A stretch of DNA of 61,359 nucleotides from Schlesneria paludicola DSM 18645. Its GTDB lineage: Bacteria > Planctomycetota > Planctomycetia > Planctomycetales > Planctomycetaceae. The position numbers were made by a program, and so were the translations under genes. The notes under the pieces were generated by a model that was not told where the DNA came from, ran no database searches, and was given only the letters and a program-made list of their open reading frames with translations. This document shows positions 1-9,827 of this stretch, piece by piece (position 1 is the stretch's first letter; each line of letters starts with the position of its first letter). Location: the NCBI RefSeq assembly GCF_000255655.1, contig NZ_JH636435.1, forward strand, positions 3,211,024 through 3,272,382. Reading direction: 5' to 3'.

Positions 1-462
1 TGGACGACCACAACCTGAGCAGATCGGGCGACTGTTTCGGCGGCTCTGAATACTGACCTCGATCGCCAAATCGTCTCCTTTCCCGCAAAATGCGATGGTT
101 CCATAGACAAATGACTTGTGTTTCTCGACGTGGTTGAGGATCGTTTTCAATTGCATCCTGTGTGTCCCGGTGACGTTTTAAGTGTGGTAACTCAAATCGT
201 AACCGCTGGATCACAGGATGCATTCCTTCTATCAAAGGATTCGCTCAGCCCCTTCCGCCATCGCCTTCGCATCGCCCTCACACCTGCAGTGGCGATCGAA
301 GGCGATGGCGGAAGGGGCGACACCCTTTTGCCGAACCTGAGCGCAGCTCATCTTCAAACGATCCTTACTCACCCACAGAAACTGGTGACGAACCAAATAT
401 TCTTACTACAATCAATAATCTCACATGAACTTGTTTCTTCAATCTCTGAAGCGCAATTAATT
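1..462. other. No convincing gene; left edge of window
   Basis: I see no supported coding region here. An open frame at 118-531 on the plus strand runs through a long hairpin and overlaps a recognisable coding remnant on the other strand, so I do not call it. The main structure is the large inverted repeat at 249-317, listed separately. Confidence 0.5.
249..317. repeat. Large near-perfect inverted repeat (hairpin)
   Basis: The arms ccccttccgccatcgcc... (249-276) and their complement (291-317) match over about 27 bases with one extra base in the left arm. The loop is about 14 nt. There is no T tract, so it is not an ordinary intrinsic terminator. It may be an intergenic palindromic repeat or one end of the decayed element that follows. 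Confidence 0.6.
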
Positions 463-870
463 TCAAGCCGAGAAAATCCGTCTAGCAATATTGGAGTAGA
501 ACTTACTGTGCTTTATGGGGTACCGATCTGACATGAAGCACGAATTTGACGAGCTATAGAGCCTCATCATGATCGTTGGAATCATTGCAAGATGTGCATC
601 AGCCTTACCGCCTTGAACTCGCAGATACCGGCCAGATTCGTCCAGCAACGCCAAAAGAGTTGGATCGTCTTTCACTGCATTAACGAGGCCGGTATGTGAT
701 GCGAACGCCTCCGCAATGGAGTTCGGCGCGCTGCATCGAATCAGGATCTCTTTTGCAACCTGTCGCGAGTGCTCTTTGCCCGAACTGGTTCCAGCCAGTC
801 CAACGAAAAACACGTTCGCACGCGCCCCCCTGCTCGTCACGAACCTTTTTTGGGCAACTACAACATGCCG
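463..870 (-). pseudogene. Truncated DUF3987 (YfjI-like) primase/ATPase remnant
   Basis: The frame reads through a P-loop-like segment (VFFVGLAGTSSGKEHSRQVA), an acidic LLDESGRYL segment and an IPTIMMRLYSSS segment. This order and spacing match my recollection of DUF3987/YfjI-type primase-helicase proteins of phages and integrative elements. Only about 120 codons survive, where family members usually have several hundred. The frame is open upstream to the stop of the DUF1580 gene without a good start codon, and homology fades after the SDRY segment. I infer a broken element gene. The neighbouring DUF1580 gene supports this, since the two types often travel together in planctomycete elements. 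Confidence 0.55.
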
Positions 871-871
871 T

Positions 872-1165
872 TCAGATCCCCATCGCCTTCAACTTTGAGC
901 GGGCCGCGCGTGACCGCGTCAAAATCTCGTCCGGCGTTTCGACAGGCTTCGATCTTTGGCTGATCCGATCTTCGGAATTCAGTCGTGTCAGAAACCGAGC
1001 AATCGCTTCGGTCGACGTTCGACGCTTACCACCCACAAGGACGGACTCCAGCACGATCCCACGTGAGCCGCGCGTGGCGTGGCGGTAAAGCGTCTGTCGG
1101 GAGATCTTGCCGCCAGGGAATTCATCGGCGGCACAGGAAATCGAAACCAGATTCTCATTCAACAT
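872..1165 (-). CDS. DUF1580 family protein (small helix-turn-helix-like)
   Basis: This is a 97-aa protein starting at the ATG at 1165; the open frame extends further upstream, but family similarity begins here. Residues about 15-60 (KISRQTLYRHATRG, then VLESVLVGGKRRTSTEAIAR) match the DUF1580 pattern: a winged-helix or excisionase-like fold with a conserved arginine-rich turn. Such proteins are abundant in planctomycetes and often sit beside mobile-element primases or integrases. Here the gene lies just upstream, in the transcription direction, of a broken DUF3987 primase. A role as DNA-binding or excision-control protein of a decayed element is inference. Confidence 0.7.
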   Translation of the reverse strand: MLNENLVSISCAADEFPGGKISRQTLYRHATRGSRGIVLESVLVGGKRRTSTEAIARFLTRLNSEDRISQRSKPVETPDEILTRSRAARSKLKAMGI

Positions 1166-1707
1166 ACGACGGTCGCATCCTCGATGGGACTCGACTGGCT
1201 CGATACCCGAGCAGAGCGTTGACGTGACCAAGCAAATGAGGAACGCAGATCCCGCTGGCTTGGTTGCGGGTTTCAGAGGATCGCGGTTTGACAGTTCGGG
1301 CGTGAATGTGACAACTCGCGACAGAAAAGTGAATAGTCTCGTTTCAAGCAATGCCATTAGTGATTAACCCGTAAAGATTAACGTTTTTTGACAACATGCA
1401 ATTCCGCAAATCAAGAGCGATTGCGTCTGAAACTCACTTCAAGCCTTGCTGGGCGGTGACGGTTCAGGCGGAATGGCCAAGTGCGCGCGATTTTCCAGCC
1501 CCCACCCAGCCCGATCAGCCCAAATCCGGTATACCGGATTGTGGTCGAAATACTGTCGTAAGTCGTTATTTCTCGTGACAAAATGTTACAGATTGCCACA
1601 AGACCCGATTTCAGATAAACTCTACAAAATAGGTGCTTTCGACGGCGAATTTGCCTATTTTGAACGAAGCCAGGATGGCTAAGTTCGTTTTTGCAAGGAT
1701 GCTATCG
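1166..1707. other. Intergenic region upstream of kdsD
   Basis: About 540 bases without a supported gene lie between the divergently oriented DUF1580 gene and kdsD. The only clear structure is the 18-bp perfect palindrome at 1523-1540. Open frames here lack family similarity and overlap one another. Confidence 0.5.
1523..1540. promoter_or_regulatory. 18-bp perfect palindrome upstream of kdsD
   Basis: aatccggtataccggatt is a perfect dyad located about 170 bases before the kdsD start. Its size and symmetry suit a dimeric repressor operator. No regulator can be named. Confidence 0.35.
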
Positions 1708-2730
1708 ATGAGCGCTTCATTTGTACGCTCGGTCGTTCCGTATACGCACGTCGAACAACTGCGTGAGGCGCGGGCGATCCTTGGTCTTGAGGGCGAGGCC
1801 CTGATCGAGCTCTCGCGGAAACTCGATTCCCGCATTTGTGATGCGTTGACGCTGCTTTCCAATTGTCGTGGCTGCGTGATCGTCACCGGCATCGGCAAGG
1901 CCGGGCTGATCGGTCAGAAGATCGCGGCCACCCTGTCTTCGACCGGCACGCGAGCCTACTTTCTGCATCCGACAGAAGCCTTGCACGGCGACCTGGGCTG
2001 CGTGGGCTGTGACGATGTCTGGCTGATGTTTTCGAACAGCGGCGAAACCGAAGAACTGACTCGATTGTTGCCCATCATCCGGAATCGTGAACAGCCCATC
2101 ATTGCGATTACGGCCTGCGACACGAGCACGCTGGGAACCCAGGCTGATGTGACAATTTGCATGGGTCGACTGATTGAGGCGGGTGCTCACGGGTTAGCTC
2201 CTTCGACCAGTACGACGGTCATGCTGGCGCTCGGCGATGCACTGGCGCTCGTACTCAGCCAAATGAAGCAATTCACACCTCAGCAATTTGCCGCGTTTCA
2301 TCCCGGGGGAAGCCTGGGACGCCGACTGGCCTCGGTGCAGGACGTCATGCGTCCTCTGGATCAGGTTCGCGTCGCGCACGAATCAGCCACCATTCGCGAA
2401 GTCTTCGTGAAAAAATCACTTCCAGGTCGACGCACAGGAGCAGTCATCCTGATCGACGACGAGGGCCGATTGGCGGGGTTGTTCACCGACAGCGATCTGG
2501 CTCGCCTGCTGGAACAACGACGCGACGATCAGATTGATCGCCCCATTTCGGAAGTCATGACGCAGCAACCACTGACGGTTGGTCCGCATGCAATTCTGGA
2601 AGAAGCGTTGCAGGTGCTCGGCGCGAAGCATGTCAGCGAATTGCCGGTCATTGATGACGAACGGCGTCCTCTGGGAATGGTCGATATTACCGACGTGGTC
2701 GGACTGGCCAAAGACTCGAAGCCGAGTTAA
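1708..2730 (+). CDS. kdsD: Arabinose-5-phosphate isomerase (SIS + two CBS domains)
   Basis: The enzyme converts ribulose-5-phosphate to arabinose-5-phosphate, the first step of CMP-KDO synthesis for lipopolysaccharide, in the cytoplasm. The 340-aa protein has an SIS domain (GIGKAGLIGQKIAATLSSTG at about 60-80, HPTEALHGDLG, SNSGETEE) followed by two CBS motifs (VMRPLDQVRV and EVMTQQPLTV), the architecture of KdsD/KpsF. Length fits the family (about 330). I chose the ATG at 1708 because aagga lies about eight bases upstream; in-frame starts exist at 1633, 1675 and 1699. The next gene is an LptA/LptC-like protein, which recalls the kdsD-kdsC-lptC-lptA order of enterobacteria, but no kdsC is present. 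An assignment to the kpsF or gutQ paralogue cannot be excluded. Confidence 0.9.
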   Translation: MSASFVRSVVPYTHVEQLREARAILGLEGEALIELSRKLDSRICDALTLLSNCRGCVIVTGIGKAGLIGQKIAATLSSTGTRAYFLHPTEALHGDLGCVGCDDVWLMFSNSGETEELTRLLPIIRNREQPIIAITACDTSTLGTQADVTICMGRLIEAGAHGLAPSTSTTVMLALGDALALVLSQMKQFTPQQFAAFHPGGSLGRRLASVQDVMRPLDQVRVAHESATIREVFVKKSLPGRRTGAVILIDDEGRLAGLFTDSDLARLLEQRRDDQIDRPISEVMTQQPLTVGPHAILEEALQVLGAKHVSELPVIDDERRPLGMVDITDVVGLAKDSKPS

Positions 2731-2779
2731 CGCAATACCGCACTGACGCCGAACCCGCCTTTGTCATCACTGGTTCATC

Positions 2780-5700
2780 ATGTTTCAACGATTGGTCTTT
2801 ACGCTTGCGACCGCAGTCAGCCTGACCGGGCTGTACGCGCTGTATACGCTCGCGATGCGACCGATTGTCGTCATTCCGATTGCTCCCGAGCAGAACATCG
2901 AAAATCACGAGCGAGCCGAGGATGAACTGCCCTCGGACACCAATCGCGTCGCGGAATCCTACCTGCCGCGAAAGAAGTGGGCCGCAAACGCGCAGCATAC
3001 TTTGCGCGTCGATCAGGCCTACATCTACACGGACGATTGGAAGCCCGATGAAGAGAACAGCAAGAAGATTCAATTCAGTCCTTTTGCCATGGTCTGGTTA
3101 ACGACGGGCGAAGACGGCAAAGAAGCCGCGTATTCGATTTCGAGCGATTCGGCGCAACTGGAATTCGCCTCGAATCTCGATATCAAATCCGTTTCCACAA
3201 CGCCGGGACGAGTCGTCCGCGCAAGACTGATCGGGGATGTCAATATCTTGGGCCCGAACGGACTCGAGATCAATGGACGTGGCTTCATCTTCGATGAAGA
3301 ATCGCTGATGCTTCAGACGTTTAATCCCGTCACGTTTCGCTTCCAGTCGAACGAAGGTTCGGCCAGCCGCATGGAGATGAAGCTGATTGCCGGGGAAGGC
3401 AAGCCAACATTGGATCGTCCCCACATCAGCGGGGTCGAGTCGATCCGGTTGATTGCCGCCCCCAACGGAAATTCTCCCAAAAACCACCTCGTCAGCTTGA
3501 AGGTTTTTCTCCCGCCGGAACAGGCACAGTACTCGCCGGTAATCATTCGCTGCGCCAGCGACATGGTCTATTCCTTCAGAACGAACACGGCCGTCTTAAG
3601 CAAAGACGTGCGTGCCTGGAGCGTGAAAAAGAAATCCGCGGAAGAAATGCGGGACAAGCGAGATCGGCCAGACAATTGGCTGACGTGCGAAACACTGACC
3701 ATGAAGTTTCGTCCTCGCAAATCGCCCGTCGTCAACAACTCGGGAAAAAGTGAGCCGGACGTATTCATCGCCCCGACCAGCGATCCCGGCTATCAAAAAC
3801 CAGAAACGGATCTGGAGTTCAATTCGTTCTCGGCCGAAGGCCCGCTGGTGATCGTGAATTCGACGTCGCAGGGGGTTCAAGCCAAGATGACTTCCCTGAG
3901 CTACAATGCGGACGCTCGAATCGTCGCCATGACATCCCTCAACAGCCAAAGGGCTGTGGAAGTCCAGCGTAAAGACTCGAGATTGCTTTCCCCAGAAATC
4001 GAGGCCCGTCTCAGTGAAGCGAACGAATTAGAATCACTGGTTTGCCTCGGCGCAGGAAAATTGGAGTTCTTCGACGAGAATACGTTGCACCCCACGATGA
4101 CCGCCAACTGGGAAAAACGGCTGCGCAAGTCGTTCGACCCTGCTACGCAGTTTGATCTGATCGAACTCGATGAGAAGGCCCAGTTCGTTCAGTATGGAGA
4201 GAGATTCGGGCTGGGTGCAGAACAAATCAAAATCTGGCTCGCCCCGATCAAGATGGGCATCGCGTCGATGAACGCGAATCAGAACCAATCCTCCACGATG
4301 CCCAATCCGGAACCCAAACGGATGTTTGCCACTGGCGATGTTGCACTACGTCATCCGCAGATGGAACTGAATACGCGAGAATTGGATGTGATTTTTGACG
4401 AACCGGTCCGAGCATCCTCCGCGCGGCGCGATCGAGAATCTCGTAATCAACTGCGACTCGCAGGTTTCACCGCCAAGCGTTCTGAGATAGCGAAGAGAAA
4501 TCCCCCGCCACGAGCCGCTCCAACAACCGCCCCCAATCGTGGACCATACCGACAGGCCTTTGCGAACGTCCCCATCGAAAGTGATCGTTCACTAGGTCCG
4601 GCCGTCGACATTCCATTCGATTCCGCAACCATTCCAGCACCCCCAAGGGCGACCACCAAGAAAAACAACTTCGATAGCCAGGAACCGTGGGAAGTCTCGG
4701 CGGATCGCATCGAAGGTCACGTCAGGCTGATTCCTGGTACACAGAAATTCGAGCATCTCGTAGTCCATTGCAGCGGCAAAGATGTTCAAGTCGCGAGAAA
4801 AAGCGAGTCATCAAATGAAAAGCCACTGAGGATCATCGGTCAGCAGATCGAATTGGAAGCCGAATCGGAACAGAATGTCATCGCGCATGTCCTTGGCGAA
4901 CCAGCACAAATTGCGGACGAACGATTCACAATCGAAGGTCACGACATCCACTTGGACCGAGCTGCAAACCTGGCACGCGTCGAGGGCAAGGGGCGATTGT
5001 GGCTACCTGTTCCCGCCGATGCCAAGCTTCCCGGACTCGACGATGCGACTTCGCGCGAACTGGAAGTCCGCTGGAAGGAATCCATGAAATTCGATGGACT
5101 CAATGCGCGATTCTATGGCACGATCGTGGCAAAACTGGGTTTCGCCAAAATGCACTGCGAACAAATGGGCGTCCAACTGACCAAACGTCTTTCCTTTCAA
5201 GACGCACAACTCGAATCCACTCCCGAGATCAACTTAATCCGCTGCCAGGACAAGGTCTGGTTTGAACACGCGATCTATGCCAAGAACAAACAGACGGATG
5301 TCTTCCGCGGCGATGTCGGCGAGTTTGTTTTGCGACTGGCCACCGGTGCGGTCGAAGCCACGGGCCCCGGTAACGTTTATGCCTGGCGCCGCAAACAAAT
5401 CGATAGCGGAATTTCGGCTCGAGAGACCATCCAGGCGAACCGGCCTATTCCGACCGAGGTCACGACCTGGGACTACACCCACGTCAAATTCAATGGTCAG
5501 CTCATGGGAACATTCAGCGGACTCAATCAGGGCGAATCCAATCGCCAGAGCGTCACAATCGAGGAACGCGTTGAAGTCACGTACGGCCCTGTGGAATCAC
5601 CGAACGAGCGTGTCGATCCGGATCACCTGCCTTCGATGGCCGGCAACATGCACTGCCATCGCCTGGAAGTCATTAATCGGGAAGGAGCGGATCGCTCGAG

Positions 5701-5971
5701 CACCAAGAATCTGGAACTGATCGGACGAGGCAACGCCGAAGTCGAAGGACAGGTGAACGGCCAGAGTTTTACTGCGTCTGCGGACGAAATCATTTATGAC
5801 GGCTCCAAAGGCTTCTTCATTCTCCGCGCGCGGGGTCGGCAGAATGCACGCGTGACGGGGATCGGCGCCGGACGTCAAGGCGGTCAGGGCCAGGAAATTC
5901 ACTTCAACCCCGATCCCAAACATCAGATTCTGCGCGTCGACCGGGCCTCATCAGGCCAGATTTCGCAGTAA
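2780..5971 (+). CDS. Very large membrane-anchored LptA/LptC/OstA-like protein
   Basis: This 1063-aa protein starts with an N-terminal membrane anchor (residues about 4-26) and continues as an extended beta-rich, periplasmic-type sequence. Segments such as [55 protein letters not shown] and [19 protein letters not shown] follow the repeating pattern of LptA/LptC/OstA beta-jellyroll domains that shuttle lipopolysaccharide across the periplasm. A less conserved Pro/Arg-rich linker lies near residues 570-640. It begins 49 bp after kdsD, so co-transcription is likely. Ordinary LptA and LptC have about 185-190 residues each. This protein could therefore be a multi-domain bridge, or a planctomycete envelope protein of related fold. 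The LPS-transport role is inferred from fold pattern and context. Confidence 0.65.
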   Translation: MFQRLVFTLATAVSLTGLYALYTLAMRPIVVIPIAPEQNIENHERAEDELPSDTNRVAESYLPRKKWAANAQHTLRVDQAYIYTDDWKPDEENSKKIQFSPFAMVWLTTGEDGKEAAYSISSDSAQLEFASNLDIKSVSTTPGRVVRARLIGDVNILGPNGLEINGRGFIFDEESLMLQTFNPVTFRFQSNEGSASRMEMKLIAGEGKPTLDRPHISGVESIRLIAAPNGNSPKNHLVSLKVFLPPEQAQYSPVIIRCASDMVYSFRTNTAVLSKDVRAWSVKKKSAEEMRDKRDRPDNWLTCETLTMKFRPRKSPVVNNSGKSEPDVFIAPTSDPGYQKPETDLEFNSFSAEGPLVIVNSTSQGVQAKMTSLSYNADARIVAMTSLNSQRAVEVQRKDSRLLSPEIEARLSEANELESLVCLGAGKLEFFDENTLHPTMTANWEKRLRKSFDPATQFDLIELDEKAQFVQYGERFGLGAEQIKIWLAPIKMGIASMNANQNQSSTMPNPEPKRMFATGDVALRHPQMELNTRELDVIFDEPVRASSARRDRESRNQLRLAGFTAKRSEIAKRNPPPRAAPTTAPNRGPYRQAFANVPIESDRSLGPAVDIPFDSATIPAPPRATTKKNNFDSQEPWEVSADRIEGHVRLIPGTQKFEHLVVHCSGKDVQVARKSESSNEKPLRIIGQQIELEAESEQNVIAHVLGEPAQIADERFTIEGHDIHLDRAANLARVEGKGRLWLPVPADAKLPGLDDATSRELEVRWKESMKFDGLNARFYGTIVAKLGFAKMHCEQMGVQLTKRLSFQDAQLESTPEINLIRCQDKVWFEHAIYAKNKQTDVFRGDVGEFVLRLATGAVEATGPGNVYAWRRKQIDSGISARETIQANRPIPTEVTTWDYTHVKFNGQLMGTFSGLNQGESNRQSVTIEERVEVTYGPVESPNERVDPDHLPSMAGNMHCHRLEVINREGADRSSTKNLELIGRGNAEVEGQVNGQSFTASADEIIYDGSKGFFILRARGRQNARVTGIGAGRQGGQGQEIHFNPDPKHQILRVDRASSGQISQ

Positions 5972-6104
5972 CGAAATCTCGCAGTACGCCGAGTCGCCGG
6001 CATGGCTCGACAACCTCTTTGTCGTCGTCTACCGTCGCAGGCGGTATGATCAGCCGAGTCGCTCGCTGGCCCGGGTTTCAACACCGCTTTCCATAAGTGC
6101 TGCC

Positions 6105-7295
6105 ATGAACCAATCGTTTCAACATCACCTTGATCAGCAACTGAACGAAATCCGCAAAGCCGGAACATACAAACAAGAACGCGTGATCTCGACGCCGCAA
6201 GGTACGCTGATCCGTGTGGGCGATGGCCGTCCCGTGCTGAACTTGTGTGCCAACAATTATTTGGGCCTGGCGCAGCATCCTGCGATTCGCGCCGCGGCGC
6301 AGCGGGGGCTTGATCAGTGGGGATACGGACTGGCGTCGGTTCGGTTCATCTGCGGAACACAGGTCCTTCACAAGCAGCTTGAAGATCAGTTGTCCGCGTT
6401 TTTGGGCACCGAGGACACGATCCTGTATGGATCGTGCTTTGACGCCAATGGCGGACTGTTCGAAACGCTGCTGGGTGCAGAAGACGCCGTGATTTCCGAT
6501 GAATTGAATCACGCCAGCATCATCGATGGCGTGCGGCTGTGTAAGTCACAGCGTTACCGATACAAGAACAACGACATGACCGACCTGGAGGCGCGACTTC
6601 AGGAAGCCGCCGCCGCAAAGGCACGTTTCAAATTGATTGCCACTGACGGCGTATTTTCGATGGATGGTACGATCGCAAATCTGCCTGCGATCTGCGAATT
6701 GGCCGACAAGTACGATGCGCTCGTCATGGTTGACGACTCGCACGCCGTCGGCTTCACGGGCCCGACCGGCCGCGGAACCCACGAACTGCACGGCGTGATC
6801 GATCGCATCGATCTGCTGACGGGAACGCTCGGCAAGGCGTTGGGCGGTGCGAGTGGCGGTTATACCAGTGGACGCAAAAGTATCATCGAGTTTCTGCGCC
6901 AACGCTCGCGTCCCTATTTGTTTTCCAACACCCTCGCCCCCATGATTGCGGCCGGTTCCGTGGAAGCCCTCAAATTGCTGACGCAATCCACCGAACTACG
7001 TGACAAACTGGCAGAAAACACGGCCTTCTTCCGCGCGGAGATGACCAGTCGCGGCTTCACCATTCCCGCCGGGACTCATCCCATCGCGCCGGTCATGCTG
7101 GGCGACGCCGCACTCGCCACGAAAGCCGCCGAATTGATGCTGGCCAAGGGAGTTTACGTGATCGGGTTCAGCTACCCTGTTGTCCCGCTGGGCAAGGCCC
7201 GCATTCGCACACAGGTCTCCGCCGCGCACTCCCGCGAGGACCTTGAATTTGCCGTCAAATGCTTTACCGAAGTCAAAAATGAACTTGGCTTGTGA
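6105..7295 (+). CDS. kbl: Glycine C-acetyltransferase (2-amino-3-ketobutyrate CoA ligase)
   Basis: A PLP-dependent enzyme of the alpha-oxoamine synthase family that cleaves 2-amino-3-ketobutyrate with CoA to glycine and acetyl-CoA, the second step of threonine degradation. The 396-aa length is typical. Visible motifs are [13 protein letters not shown] near 47-59, the substrate-pocket segment [12 protein letters not shown] at 131-142, DDSHAVGF at 210-217 and the PLP lysine in [10 protein letters not shown] (Lys244). No tdh gene is adjacent, so threonine dehydrogenase must be elsewhere or the enzyme works in the glycine direction. Related AONS-family members (bioF, serine palmitoyltransferase) fit less well because the whole sequence follows Kbl closely. 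Confidence 0.93.
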   Translation: MNQSFQHHLDQQLNEIRKAGTYKQERVISTPQGTLIRVGDGRPVLNLCANNYLGLAQHPAIRAAAQRGLDQWGYGLASVRFICGTQVLHKQLEDQLSAFLGTEDTILYGSCFDANGGLFETLLGAEDAVISDELNHASIIDGVRLCKSQRYRYKNNDMTDLEARLQEAAAAKARFKLIATDGVFSMDGTIANLPAICELADKYDALVMVDDSHAVGFTGPTGRGTHELHGVIDRIDLLTGTLGKALGGASGGYTSGRKSIIEFLRQRSRPYLFSNTLAPMIAAGSVEALKLLTQSTELRDKLAENTAFFRAEMTSRGFTIPAGTHPIAPVMLGDAALATKAAELMLAKGVYVIGFSYPVVPLGKARIRTQVSAAHSREDLEFAVKCFTEVKNELGL

Positions 7296-7343
7296 TTCGT
7301 CTACAAACGCGATTCGTCAGATTACCACGCAGAGCCACTCCCT

Positions 7344-7790
7344 ATGCTGAAACATCGTTTGCTACACCCCGAGATTACCGAAGTTCTGGCACGAGCCGGA
7401 CATCACGCGAAAGTGTTGATCGCGGACGGAAACTATCCCGCTTCGACAGCGATTGGCCCCAATGCGCGGCTGGTCAGCCTGAACCTCGCTCCCGGACTGG
7501 TCACGGTGTCACAAGTCCTGGAAACGTTGCTCACCGCCATTCCCGTCGACGAGATCAACACAATGGGAATCCCGTCCGACGATCCGTACGCCCTGAAGGG
7601 AGATCCCCCCGCCTGGACGGACTATCGCCGAATCGTTTCGGCCGCGGGACTCGATGTGAAACTGACTCCGATCGACAAGTGGCAGTTCTATGACGCGGTC
7701 GCCTCACGCGATCACGTCCTGACGATTCAGACCGCCGATCAGCAGTTGTGGGCCAACGTCCTACTGACGCTGGGCTGCCGCACGGACTGA
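7344..7790 (+). CDS. RbsD/FucU family sugar mutarotase
   Basis: A 148-aa protein with the RbsD/FucU pattern: MLKHRLLHPEITEVLARAGH at the N-terminus, VLIADGNYP with conserved Asp and an invariant Asn, and a C-terminal ANVLLTLG segment. Family members interconvert sugar anomers (ribopyranose/ribofuranose or fucose anomers) and are small cytoplasmic multimers. It lies 48 bp after kbl and 38 bp before the EVE gene. No ribose or fucose transporter is nearby, so the substrate is unknown. Confidence 0.8.
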   Translation: MLKHRLLHPEITEVLARAGHHAKVLIADGNYPASTAIGPNARLVSLNLAPGLVTVSQVLETLLTAIPVDEINTMGIPSDDPYALKGDPPAWTDYRRIVSAAGLDVKLTPIDKWQFYDAVASRDHVLTIQTADQQLWANVLLTLGCRTD

Positions 7791-7828
7791 CCATTTTCGA
7801 ATCTCTCTCAGCAAAGACTCGGCATCCC

Positions 7829-8344
7829 ATGAAAAAAGCGGCGACAGCACCGGATTCGGTGCGATACTGGTTGTTCAAATCCGAGCCATCGGCTTTTTCG
7901 ATTGAGCATCTGGCGAAGGCAAAAAAGCAGACCGCCCCCTGGGATGGTGTCCGCAATTATCAGGCACGGAATTTTCTTCGCGACGATGTGAAAGTCGGCG
8001 ATCGTGTCCTGTTCTATCACAGTCGCGAAGAACCACTGGGGGTGTTCGGAACGATGTCCGTCGTAAGAGCTGGCTATCCCGATCACACGGCGTTTGATCC
8101 TGAAAGCAAATACTACGATCCCTCCAGCAAGGCCGATCAGCCGCGCTGGATTATGGTGGATGTGAAACTGGTACAAACGTTCCCTGAACCGGTCACTCGC
8201 GACATGCTCGCCGAAGACGCGGTCACCTCAAAGATGCTGGTCATGAAACGTGGAATGCGGCTGTCGATTCAACCCGTCACTGCAGAAGAATGGCAAGCCG
8301 TACACCGACTGGCTGGTGTGAAAGATTTGATTGAAGTGAAGTGA
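7829..8344 (+). CDS. EVE domain protein (thymocyte nuclear protein 1-like)
   Basis: A 171-aa protein consisting almost entirely of one EVE domain: RYWLFKSEPSAFSIEHL at 11-27, WDGVRNYQARNFLRD, VGDRVLFYHSREEP, then RWIMVDVKL. EVE domains share the PUA fold and bind modified bases in DNA or RNA; the cellular role of stand-alone bacterial members is not settled. I start at the ATG at 7829, because residues upstream overlap the preceding gene and do not look like the family. It may be translationally linked to the RbsD/FucU gene 38 bp upstream. There is no restriction system nearby. Confidence 0.88.
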   Translation: MKKAATAPDSVRYWLFKSEPSAFSIEHLAKAKKQTAPWDGVRNYQARNFLRDDVKVGDRVLFYHSREEPLGVFGTMSVVRAGYPDHTAFDPESKYYDPSSKADQPRWIMVDVKLVQTFPEPVTRDMLAEDAVTSKMLVMKRGMRLSIQPVTAEEWQAVHRLAGVKDLIEVK

Positions 8345-8438
8345 TGTGATGGTTGGAGTTTTGTTCTCGCGTTTTCTCGTCTCGAACAGGAGGGCGACCT
8401 GATGAAAAACCCTACGTGGACATTTCTGCCGTAAGAAG

Positions 8439-8464
8439 CGTTCCCAAACGGGAGTTTGGGAACG
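8439..8464. repeat. REP-like palindrome, copy 1
   Basis: cgttcccaaac-ggga-gtttgggaacg is an 11-bp perfect stem with a 4-nt loop, followed by agggaaaaacgagg. It belongs to the dispersed family with other copies near 18317, 18417, 26089, 26189 and 31759. The compensatory changes aac/gtt versus agc/gct preserve the stem, which suggests selection on structure. Confidence 0.8.
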
Positions 8465-8553
8465 AGGGAAAAACGAGGAAATCCATAGGAGTTTGCGAAC
8501 GAGCGAATCCCCGTGTCGTGACCGTTTATCACACTCGATCAGGCCATTGAGCA

Positions 8554-9750
8554 ATGACAGACAAACCAATCGATCCCGCAGCCGCACAGTCGACGATCAC
8601 GGCTCGCGGTGGCTGGTCGTCGGACTTCACCACACGGACGAGCGCCCCTCCGGTCTACATGACGACGGCATTCGACATCGAATCGCTTGAGCAACTCGAT
8701 TCGGTCGTCGGGGGACAGGAAAAGGGATACATCTACACCCGTGATGGAAACCCGAATCACGAAGCGTTCGCGAGCGATGTCGCCCAACTGGAGGGCGCGG
8801 AATCGGGAGTCGTGACCGCATCGGGAATGGGCGCTCTGACAGCGGTCTTGATGGCCATGGTCAAGTCGGGTGACCATGTCTTGGCCGCACGCGTCCTCTA
8901 CGGCCGAACGGGGCAATTGCTGAACCATTTGGCGAATTCGTTCGGCCTTCAGGTCACGTACTTCGATTTGGATGACCTGGCCGCATTGAAAGCGGCAATC
9001 ACCTCCAAAACAAAACTGTGCATCGTCGAGTCGATCTCGAATCCACTGCTCGAAGTCGCAGATCTGCCTGAGATTGTCGGGATCCTGGGCGCGATCCCGC
9101 TGCTCGTCGACAATACCTTCGCCACCCCCTGTCTGCTCAAGCCGATCGAACATGGCGCAACACTGGTTTGGCATAGCGTCTCGAAGTACTTGAACGGACA
9201 TGGCGACGTGATGGCGGGCGTTGTCGTCGGCCCCGACAGCCTGATGCGACGAATCCGCGCCATGTCGAGTCTTTACGGCGTGAACGCGAATCCCTTCGAA
9301 AGCTGGCTCGCCAATCGCGGGTTACGGACGCTGCCCCTTCGTATGGCGCGCGTGTCGCAAACGGCAAACAGCGTGGCACAGTTCCTGTCGGCACAACCGC
9401 AAGTCTCACGCGTGATCTATCCTGGGCTCGCCGATCACCCGCACTACGAGCGGGCTCGTCGCCTCTTACCCGACGGTTGCAGCGGCATGCTCGCGTTCGA
9501 CTTACCCGGTGGACGCGGTGCTGTTGACTGCCTGTTCCGGACCCTGAGTGATCGAATCCCGTTTTCGCCGACGCTGGCAGACGCCCGCACGACACTTTCG
9601 TATCCCACGGGAACGTCGCACAAATTCATGACGACGGCCGAACGCGCGGCATGCGGGATCACCGACGGTCTGGTACGCCTTTCGATCGGCCTGGAAGATC
9701 CCGCCGATCTTCAGCGCGAACTGGGCGAGGCACTCGCGAAACTGATCTGA
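8554..9750 (+). CDS. Cys/Met metabolism PLP-dependent enzyme (cystathionine gamma-synthase/lyase family)
   Basis: A 398-aa fold-type I PLP enzyme. Visible features are the YTRDGNPNHEAFASDVAQLE segment near 61-80, SGMGALTAVLM at 90-100, VESISNPLLEVADLP, LVDNTFATP and the PLP lysine in HSVSKYLNGHGD (Lys211). This family includes cystathionine gamma-synthase, cystathionine beta/gamma-lyase, O-acetylhomoserine sulfhydrylase and methionine gamma-lyase. Sequence inspection alone does not separate them; the length and motif set favour a synthase or lyase over the longer (about 430 aa) sulfhydrylase. No met or cys genes are adjacent. Confidence 0.85.
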   Translation: MTDKPIDPAAAQSTITARGGWSSDFTTRTSAPPVYMTTAFDIESLEQLDSVVGGQEKGYIYTRDGNPNHEAFASDVAQLEGAESGVVTASGMGALTAVLMAMVKSGDHVLAARVLYGRTGQLLNHLANSFGLQVTYFDLDDLAALKAAITSKTKLCIVESISNPLLEVADLPEIVGILGAIPLLVDNTFATPCLLKPIEHGATLVWHSVSKYLNGHGDVMAGVVVGPDSLMRRIRAMSSLYGVNANPFESWLANRGLRTLPLRMARVSQTANSVAQFLSAQPQVSRVIYPGLADHPHYERARRLLPDGCSGMLAFDLPGGRGAVDCLFRTLSDRIPFSPTLADARTTLSYPTGTSHKFMTTAERAACGITDGLVRLSIGLEDPADLQRELGEALAKLI

Positions 9751-9763
9751 ATCGATCATAAAT

Positions 9764-9796
9764 CAGATGACATTGATGAACAGCGTCTGTCATCTG
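9764..9796. terminator. Hairpin after the Cys/Met enzyme gene
   Basis: cagatgaca (9764-9772) pairs with tgtcatctg (9788-9796) across a 15-nt loop, 14 bp after the stop codon. No T tract follows, so it is a weak terminator candidate or an mRNA-end stabiliser. Confidence 0.35.
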
Positions 9797-9827
9797 GATC
9801 GGTCATCCCTGTAGAAAGAACCTGCTC

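Noticed and set aside
118..531. Plus-strand open frame of 137 codons
   Set aside because: It runs through the 249-317 hairpin, overlaps the recognisable DUF3987 remnant on the other strand and shows no protein family pattern.
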